Assembly (NCBI GenBank): GCA_958349055.1
Contig: CATWBO010000047.1
Coordinates: forward strand, 1 to 12,027
DNA: 12,027 nucleotides
From: an uncultured bacterium
GTDB lineage: Bacteria; Actinomycetota; Coriobacteriia; Coriobacteriales; Coriobacteriaceae
Direction: 5' to 3'
Below the pieces are notes generated by a model. It ran no database searches. It was not told the origin of the DNA and worked only from the letters and a program-made list of their open reading frames with translations. The position numbers and the translations under genes were made by a program. Below, piece after piece: positions 7,097 through 12,027 of the stretch (position 1 is the stretch's first letter; every line of letters begins with the position of its first letter).

Positions 7097-8098
7097 ATGG
7101 ACACACTGCTTGAAGCCATTGACGTTTGCGATGTCGATGGCTTTTGCTTTGGCAACTATACGGACGAGGAGGCCGGCACCGGTTGCACCGTAATCGTGGC
7201 AGCCGAAGGCGCCACCGGCGGCGTTGACGTTCGCGGCGGTGCCCCGGCATCGCGCGAAACCGACCTGCTGCGCCCCGAGAACACCGTCGACAAGGTTCAC
7301 GCCGTCTGCCTCTCGGGCGGATCGGCCTTTGGCCTCGAGGCCGCAAGCGGTGTTGCCCGCGAGCTCGAGAGCCGCGGCATCGGCCTGCCCGTCGGCCCCA
7401 CGCAGGTGCCCATCGTATGCTCCAGCTGCATCTTCGACCTTGCCTACGGCGACCCCACGGTTCGTCCCGACATCGAGGCCGGCATCGCCGCCGTACGCGA
7501 GGCGCTCGATAACACCCCCACCACCCTTGAGCAGGGCAACGTAGGCGCCGGCACCGGTGCCACGGTGGGCAAGCTCATGGGACCCGCCACCTGCATGAAG
7601 GCCGGCCTTGGCGCCGCCGCCGTGGCACTCGGCCCCGTCAAGGTGGGTGCTGTGGTCTCGGTCAACGCCTGCGGCAACGTTGTCGACCCCTTCACCGGCG
7701 AGTGGGTCGCCGGTATGCGTGCCGCAGCCGATAGCGACCAGATCGTCGACATGGAACTCGCAGCCTTTGCCGCCGCCGGATCCATGCAGATGCCGCTCGA
7801 CCGCACCAACACCACCATCAGCTGCATCGTCACCAACATGGAGCTCACTAAGGCCCAGGCCACCAAGGTCTCCCAAATGGCCGCAGACGCCTACGCGCAC
7901 GCCATTCGCCCCACGCACACCACCAACGACGGCGACACCATCTACACCCTCGCCAGCGGCAAACTGGGCGCCCAGGCAAGCGCCGCCGTTCCCCTAGACC
8001 TGCTGGGCATGCTCGCCGTAAGGGCTTTGCAAACCGCCATCGTAAACGGAGCCAAAACCGCCAAAACCTCCCACGGCATCCCCGGCGCCGCCAAATAA
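7097..8098 (+). CDS. P1 family peptidase (DmpA/NylC-like, self-cleaving)
   Basis: N-terminal-nucleophile hydrolase of peptidase family S58/P1, which includes DmpA-type D-/L-aminopeptidases, beta-peptidases and the nylon oligomer hydrolase NylC. These are made as one chain and cut themselves just before a Ser or Thr that becomes the nucleophile. The product here is 333 residues. It shows LSGGSAFGLEAASG (around 73-86), the glycine-rich GNVGAGTGATVGK, and the cleavage region RTNTTISCIVTN, where N238/T239 is the expected cut site, leaving alpha and beta chains of about 238 and 95 residues. No signal peptide is visible, so it should be cytoplasmic; the natural substrate is unknown. AGGAGA at 7087-7092 selects ATG 7097. 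The reading frame stays open far upstream (to 6812), but that part only shadows maf. A large hairpin element begins 12 bases after the stop. Confidence 0.93.
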   Translation: MDTLLEAIDVCDVDGFCFGNYTDEEAGTGCTVIVAAEGATGGVDVRGGAPASRETDLLRPENTVDKVHAVCLSGGSAFGLEAASGVARELESRGIGLPVGPTQVPIVCSSCIFDLAYGDPTVRPDIEAGIAAVREALDNTPTTLEQGNVGAGTGATVGKLMGPATCMKAGLGAAAVALGPVKVGAVVSVNACGNVVDPFTGEWVAGMRAAADSDQIVDMELAAFAAAGSMQMPLDRTNTTISCIVTNMELTKAQATKVSQMAADAYAHAIRPTHTTNDGDTIYTLASGKLGAQASAAVPLDLLGMLAVRALQTAIVNGAKTAKTSHGIPGAAK

Positions 8099-8110
8099 CC
8101 TCACCTGACC

Positions 8111-8235
8111 GGTTGCCCGGTGGGGCTTGGTTATGTTTGCTGCTCTACAGTCCTGGCTCGCACGAAGAGCACATTAAGTGCTCTTCGGCTCGTGCGGAAC
8201 TCGCGACAAACACAACCAAGCCCCACCGGGCAACC
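8111..8235 (+). repeat. Structured hairpin element, copy 1 (plus sense, after peptidase gene)
   Basis: The outer arms 8111-8139 and 8207-8235 pair at 28 of 29 positions (the mismatch is A8133 with C8213). An inner stem, GAAGAGCAC (8164-8172) with GTGCTCTTC (8178-8186), closes a 5-base ATTAA loop. Between outer and inner stems lie ACAGTCCTG (8147-8155) and CTCGCAC on the left, and GGCTCGTGCGGAA (8187-8199) on the right. CGCAC can pair with GTGCG, leaving GGCTC as a 5-base bulge. The loop segments recur in copy 2 while the stems differ. It begins 12 bases after the peptidase stop and would be part of its mRNA. There is no T run directly after it, so it is not a textbook terminator. Its function is unknown. 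Confidence 0.85.
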
Positions 8236-8282
8236 TACCAACCAGCTTCTTTTCAGCCCAGGCCCCTGTGTACCGCGCGTCG

Positions 8283-8299
8283 AAGATCTTCAAATTCAA
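8283..8299 (+). repeat. 17-bp inverted repeat, left half
   Basis: AAGATCTTCAAATTCAA here is the exact reverse complement of 8475-8491, which encodes the last residues (KIFKFN) of the glycosyltransferase. The two halves enclose hairpin copy 2. The match is too long to be chance at this distance. It could be an inverted duplication of the gene end or a further outer stem of the 3' structure. Confidence 0.85.
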
Positions 8300-8328
8300 A
8301 CTGTCTGACAATCGAATCTTATAGCAGA

Positions 8329-8438
8329 GGCCCCTTGTCCTTTAGTTTGATACAAATTCCGCACGAGCCGGAAAGCACTTAATGTGCTTTCCGTGCGAGC
8401 AGGACTGTTCGCAGTAGCAAACTAAAGGCCAAGGGGCC
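8329..8438 (-). repeat. Structured hairpin element, copy 2 (minus sense, after glycosyltransferase gene)
   Basis: The outer arms 8329-8349 and 8418-8438 pair at 20 of 21 positions. The inner stem GGAAAGCAC (8370-8378) with GTGCTTTCC (8384-8392) closes a 5-base loop. Read on the minus strand, the segments ACAGTCCTG, CTCGCAC, loop ATTAA and GGCTCGTGCGGAA appear in the same order as in copy 1. The inner stem differs from copy 1 at two pairs, both compensated (A-T to G-C and G-C to A-T), and the outer arms share only their GTTTG/CAAAC ends. It lies 32 bases after the glycosyltransferase stop, in that gene's sense. Confidence 0.85.
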
Positions 8439-8470
8439 CAGTCAACCTATCAGCAGCGATTACTCAACAG

Positions 8471-9502
8471 CTAGTTGAATTTGAAGATCTTTGAGGCAAG
8501 ACGGTATAGGCCGAGTGTGGTTTTGTCTCCGGCCCATCCGTGCAGATTGGTAAAGAAGCCCACCACGCCGTAGCGGGCGCGACGATACATGCGCTCGTCG
8601 TAAGCCTTCAGATCATTCCACAGCGTCTTCAGGCGCTCATCGGCGCATTCTTCCTCGGAAAGCTTGGTGAGCACCGAGCAGATCGCCATCATCATGGTGA
8701 AGTAGCCCATCATGTACGAGCGCAGGCGCGAAGACTCAACATCGCCGTACAGATGGAACGACTCCATCATAATGCGCGTAACGCGGAACTGCTGGTCCAG
8801 ACGCTTGACCATCGTAGCCTCGTTGACACTCTGGCCCTCGCGGCCAATGAAGTAGCGGTAGAGGTCGATGTCGGCGTAGTACATGGTCTTGCAGCGCGGC
8901 AGCGGCACATAGGCGTAGATGTTATCCACGTAGAAGGTGTGCGGCGGCATAGGCAGGTTGGACTCGCGCAGCACGTCCGTGCGATAGCACAGACTGTGCA
9001 TAAGCAGATTCTGGTCCAGACGGAAGTGCCCGATCTGATCCCAGGTGAAAATCTTTTTACGCGGCAGGGCAAACTTGTAGCCAATAGCGGTATGCGTGCC
9101 CTCGTAGACCTTCTCGTACACGTAGTTCGAGATAAACAGGTCGACGCGCTGATCGCGCTCCTCGAAGCCACGCAGGATCGACAGCATGGTCGAAAGGGCC
9201 GCGCCGTCGAGCCAGTCGTCGGAGTCTACGACCTTGTAGTACGTACCCTGCGCCTCGCGCAGGCCCGAAAGGACGGCGATACCGTGGCCGCCGTTCTCCT
9301 GGTGTACCGCGCGGATGATACCGGGATAACGGGCCTCCCACTCGTCGGCCTTGGCGGCCGTCTCGTCCTTGGAGCCGTCGTCCACCACGATAATCTCGAT
9401 ATCGGTGGCGTAATTGCTTCCCTCCAGGATGGAGGTGATGCAATGGTCCATGTCCTTGGCGGCGTTATACGAGGGAATACCGAATGTTATGACTTTATGC
9501 AT
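8471..9502 (-). CDS. Family 2 glycosyltransferase, probably galactofuranosyltransferase
   Basis: GT-A fold, inverting glycosyltransferase expected to transfer a sugar from a nucleotide donor to a surface glycan or lipid carrier at the inner face of the membrane. From ATG 9502 it is 343 residues. TFGIPSYNAAKDM (6-18) is the start of the fold, VVDDGSKDE (DDGS 41-44) binds the nucleotide, ENGGHG follows at 69-74, and DSDDW (93-97) is the metal-binding DxD. The C-terminal half has RYFIGREGQSVNEATMVKR, seen in related GT2 proteins. No membrane helix is obvious. Its start overlaps the glf stop by 8 bases (ATGCATAA), so it is co-translated with glf, and UDP-galactofuranose is the inferred donor. An ATG at 9520 gives 349 residues but little extra similarity. 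The final codons form half of a 17-bp inverted repeat. Confidence 0.9.
   Translation of the reverse strand: MHKVITFGIPSYNAAKDMDHCITSILEGSNYATDIEIIVVDDGSKDETAAKADEWEARYPGIIRAVHQENGGHGIAVLSGLREAQGTYYKVVDSDDWLDGAALSTMLSILRGFEERDQRVDLFISNYVYEKVYEGTHTAIGYKFALPRKKIFTWDQIGHFRLDQNLLMHSLCYRTDVLRESNLPMPPHTFYVDNIYAYVPLPRCKTMYYADIDLYRYFIGREGQSVNEATMVKRLDQQFRVTRIMMESFHLYGDVESSRLRSYMMGYFTMMMAICSVLTKLSEEECADERLKTLWNDLKAYDERMYRRARYGVVGFFTNLHGWAGDKTTLGLYRLASKIFKFN
8475..8491 (-). repeat. 17-bp inverted repeat, right half (inside glycosyltransferase 3' end)
   Basis: It encodes the final K-I-F-K-F-N of the glycosyltransferase (all but the last base) and is the perfect inverted partner of 8283-8299. In the mRNA, the end of the coding region could pair with sequence beyond hairpin copy 2. 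Confidence 0.85.
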
Positions 9503-10697
9503 GGCAGGCGATAATCTCATCCGAAAGATCGAGGGCAGAATTGGTCACGGCGTCCATATCGTAGTAGCGATACTCGGCCAAGCGACCCACCGGGTGGAAG
9601 TTCGTCAGGTTCTGAACGCGCTCAAGATAGCGCTCATAGAGCTCGCGGTTCTCGGGCTCGAGAATGGCGTAGTACGGCGTCTCGCCCGAGCCGGGCGTAT
9701 AGGCCTTGGAGTATTCCTTCATGATGGTGGTCTTGCCGGGCAGGACCTGACCGGTCATGTTCTTGAACTCGGTAATGCGCGTGTAGTCCTCGCTCGTGGT
9801 GTAGTTGACGGTGCCCACGGGTTGGAACTGATCCATATCGAGCGTCTCGAATTTCATATCGAGCGTGCGGTACGGCAGAGCACCCAGGTCGAGGTTGAAC
9901 AGCTCATCGAGCGGACCGGTGTAGACGATCTCACCGCCATAGACCTTACCGTCGACCTTGACGGTGGTCTCATCGATCTCGAAGAGATCGCGAGCGTCCA
10001 CGTCGCAGAATACATCGATCAGGTCATGATCGAGCATATGCTCGAACAGCGCCGTGTAGCCGTCCTGCGGCATACCCTGGAAGGGGGCCTGCGGGAAGTA
10101 GCGATCGTCATCGCCCACAAAGACGGGAACGCGACCAGTGATCGAGGGATCGATCTGGTCGGGCGTCTGACCCCACTGCTTCATGGTGTAATGCAAAAAG
10201 ACGTTCTCGTAGACGTAATCGGCAACCTCGGCAAGATCCGGGTCGTTCTTCTTGCGCAGCTCCATGATGGGCACCTTGACGTCCTTGCCAAAGGTCTCCA
10301 CAAGCTTCTGATACAGCTCCTCGCCGCGCTCATCGCCAAAAGCAAGCTTGAGGCTCGCGTGGTTGAAGGGCACGGGCATAAGAGTGCCGTTGATGTTGGC
10401 AAGCACCTTGTGCTGATAGTCCGTCCACTTGGTAAAGCGCGACAGGAAATTGTGCACGCGCTCGTTAAAGGTGTGGTAAATGTGCGGACCGTACTCGTGG
10501 ATCAGGATTCCAGCCTCGTCAGCGCAGTCGTAGGCATTGCCCGCAATGTGGCTACGACGCTCCAGAACGGCAACGCGATAGCCGATAGTCTCGGCAAGAC
10601 GGCGGGCACAAACGGCACCAGCGTACCCGGCACCGACAACGATCATGTCGTACGCACCGGCATTAAAGCCTTCAGGCAGGCCTGAGGTAATCTGCAT
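9495..10697 (-). CDS. glf: UDP-galactopyranose mutase
   Basis: Flavoenzyme that interconverts UDP-galactopyranose and UDP-galactofuranose, the only route to the galactofuranose donor; cytoplasmic. The 400-residue length is normal for bacterial Glf. MIVVGAGYAGAVCARRLAE (GxGxxG at 22-27) binds FAD, and RSHIAGNAYD continues that domain. EYGPHIYHTFNERV, NGTLMPVPFNHASL, HYTMKQWGQTPDQID and GDDDRYFPQAPFQGMPQDGY are Glf signatures around the substrate cleft, and YTGPLDELF and the C-terminal RYYDMD also fit. AAGGAG (10703-10708, read on the minus strand) 5 bases from ATG 10697 sets the start. It forms a two-gene unit with the downstream glycosyltransferase, overlapping by 8 bases. Its leader contains a weak AAAAGCC/GGCTTTT inverted repeat (10712-10718 and 10735-10741). 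Confidence 0.97.
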   Translation of the reverse strand: MQITSGLPEGFNAGAYDMIVVGAGYAGAVCARRLAETIGYRVAVLERRSHIAGNAYDCADEAGILIHEYGPHIYHTFNERVHNFLSRFTKWTDYQHKVLANINGTLMPVPFNHASLKLAFGDERGEELYQKLVETFGKDVKVPIMELRKKNDPDLAEVADYVYENVFLHYTMKQWGQTPDQIDPSITGRVPVFVGDDDRYFPQAPFQGMPQDGYTALFEHMLDHDLIDVFCDVDARDLFEIDETTVKVDGKVYGGEIVYTGPLDELFNLDLGALPYRTLDMKFETLDMDQFQPVGTVNYTTSEDYTRITEFKNMTGQVLPGKTTIMKEYSKAYTPGSGETPYYAILEPENRELYERYLERVQNLTNFHPVGRLAEYRYYDMDAVTNSALDLSDEIIACHA

Positions 10698-10776
10698 CGA
10701 TACTCCTTGTCAAAAGCCACACGCTTTTTAACTGGGCTTTTTCTCGAACATACGTCGAGACATATTTATCAGAGCG

Positions 10777-10782
10777 ATTATA
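10777..10782 (-). promoter_or_regulatory. Probable glf -10 box
   Basis: This is a perfect TATAAT on the minus strand, about 80 bases upstream of the glf start codon. The -35 position (around 10800-10805) is poor and coincides with the -10 box of the divergent pta promoter, so the two promoters would overlap. Confidence 0.45.
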
Positions 10783-10796
10783 GCGCTAATGCGTCC

Positions 10797-10802
10797 TATA
10801 AT
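10797..10802 (+). promoter_or_regulatory. Probable pta -10 box
   Basis: This is a perfect TATAAT on the plus strand. Its -35 position is poor and lies over the glf -10 box. Transcription would start near 10808, giving a leader of about 120 bases that contains the folded region 10821-10905. Confidence 0.45.
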
Positions 10803-10820
10803 GAGCTTGCCACACAAGGA

Positions 10821-10905
10821 AAGCTCAAGCACCGCGGCGAACATAATTGAAAGGTAAACCCGCTAGCAGCGGGTTTATTCGTGAACAGCCGGGTGCCTTG
10901 AGCTT
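10821..10905 (+). promoter_or_regulatory. Folded 5' leader of pta (possible cis-regulatory RNA)
   Basis: AAGCTCAAG (10821-10829) pairs with CTTGAGCTT (10897-10905). CACC (10830-10833) then pairs with GGTG (10892-10895), leaving one bulged C. Inside sits a perfect 10-bp hairpin, TAAACCCGCT (10855-10864) with AGCGGGTTTA (10868-10877), loop AGC, followed by TT. The inner hairpin resembles a weak terminator, while the outer stem would hold the structure together just upstream of the ribosome-binding site. I do not recognise it as a known riboswitch. Confidence 0.5.
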
Positions 10906-10929
10906 AGCGAAACGCTTGTAAGGAGTAAC

Positions 10930-11910
10930 ATGAGCGATTTCCTAAACCGTATGAAGTCTGCCGCCAAGGCCGACCTTAAGACCATCGTCCTGCCCGAGGG
11001 CGAGGACCCGCGCACCATCGTCGCGACGAACAAGATCATCGAAGAGGGCCTGGCCAACATCGTCATCCTGGGCAATCCTGATGACATCAACGTTCCCGGC
11101 GCCACCGTCATCGACCCGCGCAACGCCGAGAAGCACGAGGAGTACGCGCAGAAGTTTGCCGAGCTCCGCGCTAAGAAGGGCGTCACCATCGAGCAGGCTC
11201 GCGCCCAGGTGATGGATGCCACCTACTTTGGCACCATGATGGTCAAGATGGGCGATGCCGACGGTCTGGTCTCCGGCGCCTGCCACTCCACCGCCGACAC
11301 TCTGCGCCCCGCGCTGCAGATCCTCAAGACCGCCCCGGGCACCAAGCTGGTCTCGGCCTTCTTCGTGATGTGCACCGACACCCCGCAGTTTGGCACCGAC
11401 GGCACGCTGATCTTCGCCGACTGCGGCCTCAACATCAACCCGTCCTCTGACGAACTCTCCGAGATCGCCATCGCCTCGGCCCACTCCTGGTCCACCTTCA
11501 TGGGCAACGTTGAGCCGCACGTGGCCATGCTCTCCTACTCCACCATGGGCTCCGCCGGCGGCGAGGTCGCCAAGAAGGTCCAGGAGGCCGTGAAGTTCTG
11601 CAAGGAGAAGGCTCCCGAGCTCGCCATCGATGGCGACCTGCAGCTCGACGCTGCCATCGTCCCCACCGTCGCTCAGCTCAAGGCTCCCGGCTCCTCTGTC
11701 GCCGGCAAGGCCAACGTGCTCGTGTTCCCCGACCTCGAGGCCGGCAACATCGGCTACAAGCTGGTCCAGCGCTTCGCCGGCGCCGATGCCTACGGCCCCA
11801 TCCTGCAGGGCATCGCCAAGCCGGTCAATGACCTTTCGCGCGGCTGCTCTGCCGACGACATCGTGGGTGTCGTGGCCATCACCGCCGTCCAGGCTCAGAT
11901 GGCTGAGTAG
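10930..11910 (+). CDS. pta: Phosphate acetyltransferase (phosphotransacetylase)
   Basis: Interconverts acetyl-CoA plus phosphate and acetyl phosphate plus CoA; with acetate kinase it makes ATP and acetate during fermentation. Cytoplasmic. The 326-residue single-domain form is the normal short class and lacks the N-terminal DRTGG domain of E. coli Pta. Visible motifs are KTIVLPEGEDPRT near the N-terminus, DATYFGTMMVKMGDADGLVSGA, CHSTADTLRPALQILKT, SYSTMGSAGG and a C-terminal PDLEAGNIGYKLVQRFAGA followed by NDLSRGCS with S303-R304 in the CoA/phosphate site region. AAGGAG at 10920-10925, 4 bases before ATG 10930, sets the start. It is divergent from glf and preceded by a folded leader. A strong terminator follows, so any ackA beyond the window would need its own promoter or read-through. 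Confidence 0.97.
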   Translation: MSDFLNRMKSAAKADLKTIVLPEGEDPRTIVATNKIIEEGLANIVILGNPDDINVPGATVIDPRNAEKHEEYAQKFAELRAKKGVTIEQARAQVMDATYFGTMMVKMGDADGLVSGACHSTADTLRPALQILKTAPGTKLVSAFFVMCTDTPQFGTDGTLIFADCGLNINPSSDELSEIAIASAHSWSTFMGNVEPHVAMLSYSTMGSAGGEVAKKVQEAVKFCKEKAPELAIDGDLQLDAAIVPTVAQLKAPGSSVAGKANVLVFPDLEAGNIGYKLVQRFAGADAYGPILQGIAKPVNDLSRGCSADDIVGVVAITAVQAQMAE

Positions 11911-11967
11911 CGTACGCACTCGCCCGAAGGCCGTACGGGCTAACCCCTGAAAACGTCCTCGACCAAT

Positions 11968-12014
11968 GAAACGCCCCCGTTCTGCTCCTTCGGAGCTACG
12001 AACGGGGGCGTTTC
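11968..12014 (+). terminator. Intrinsic terminator after pta
   Basis: GAAACGCCCCCGTTC (11968-11982) pairs perfectly with GAACGGGGGCGTTTC (12000-12014), 15 bp. Inside, GCTCC/GGAGC (11984-11988 and 11992-11996) adds an apical stem. Only three T bases (12011-12013) end the right arm. The AAA/TTT symmetry means it could also stop transcription arriving from the right. Confidence 0.8.
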
Positions 12015-12027
12015 TGGTCTGACGCTC

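Larger units (their letters stand above)
8099..8470. other. Convergent intergenic region with two hairpin elements
   Basis: This 372-base gap between the 3' ends of the peptidase and glycosyltransferase genes has no convincing gene. It is mostly occupied by two inverted copies of one structured element (8111-8235 and 8329-8438), described separately. Between them lies a TTCTTTT run at about 8247-8253 and one half of a 17-bp inverted repeat. Confidence 0.8.

Noticed and set aside
8111..8235. Integron attC site
   Set aside because: attC sites need GTTRRRY/RYYYAAC core boxes at their ends; the ends here read GGTTGCC/GGCAACC, and no integrase is present.
8113..8382. 89-residue ORF across the first hairpin
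   Set aside because: It runs through an inverted repeat and has no ribosome-binding site or protein-like pattern.
8111..8438. Simple MITE or duplicated transposon ends
   Set aside because: Copies of a mobile element should share their terminal repeats; here the outer arms differ almost completely between copies and no target-site duplication is evident.
10712..10741. AAAAGCC/GGCTTTT as a terminator in the glf leader
   Set aside because: A 7-bp stem with a 16-base loop, followed on the minus strand by the glf ribosome site and not by T residues, is too weak to call.
10823..10903. ZTP riboswitch in the pta leader
   Set aside because: GGCGAACA and CCGGG are suggestive, but the second conserved domain and pseudoknot partner are absent and pta is not a typical target.
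11911..11940. CGTACG twice and GCCCG/CGGGC just after pta as a terminator
   Set aside because: The stems are only 5-6 bp with no T run; the much stronger terminator follows at 11968.

Overview
The window is high-GC bacterial chromosome with AT-rich gaps. It looks like a gut actinobacterium of class Coriobacteriia, most likely Collinsella or a close relative. That placement is an inference from codon use, dense GC-ending codons and the gene mix (arginine deiminase, PPK1, Glf with a family 2 glycosyltransferase, short Pta); no rRNA or other marker gene is present to prove it. No IS element, CRISPR array, tRNA or prophage gene was seen.

Layout. (1) 2-1243, minus strand: arginine deiminase (arcA). 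(2) 1244-1795: a 552-base AT-rich divergent gap holding promoters and short repeats. (3) 1796-4354, plus: polyphosphate kinase 1 with an unusual Pro/Glu/Ala-rich tail, closed by a strong terminator. (4) 4456-5769, plus: Fe-S-type rRNA/tRNA uracil-C5 methyltransferase. (5) 5876-6996, plus: a two-gene unit of a DJ-1/PfpI protein and a Maf nucleotide pyrophosphatase, overlapping by 4 bases. (6) 7097-8098, plus: P1 (DmpA/NylC-type) self-cleaving peptidase. (7) 8099-8470: a convergent gap with two large hairpin elements. (8) 8471-10697, minus: glycosyltransferase and UDP-galactopyranose mutase, overlapping by 8 bases, a probable galactofuranose unit. (9) 10698-10929: divergent promoter region and a folded leader. 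(10) 10930-11910, plus: phosphotransacetylase, closed by a strong terminator.

How the genes fit together. ArcA (ATP through the arginine deiminase route) and Pta (ATP through acetate) are fermentative energy genes, and PPK1 stores phosphate and energy as polyphosphate. DJ-1 and Maf are housekeeping or damage-control enzymes. Glf and the glycosyltransferase would make and transfer galactofuranose to a surface glycan. The rest are ordinary core genes.

The most unusual part is the convergent gap. Two hairpins, 8111-8235 and 8329-8438, are inverted copies of one motif. Their loop and bulge sequences are nearly identical, but their stems differ by paired, compensating changes and their outer arms are unrelated in sequence yet still complementary. 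Each lies just after a stop codon, in the sense direction of the gene it follows. This is what a conserved structured RNA (or a hairpin-DNA element) looks like. A perfect 17-bp inverted repeat that includes the last codons of the glycosyltransferase encloses the second copy. The pta leader (10821-10905) also folds into a nested structure with a terminator-like hairpin.
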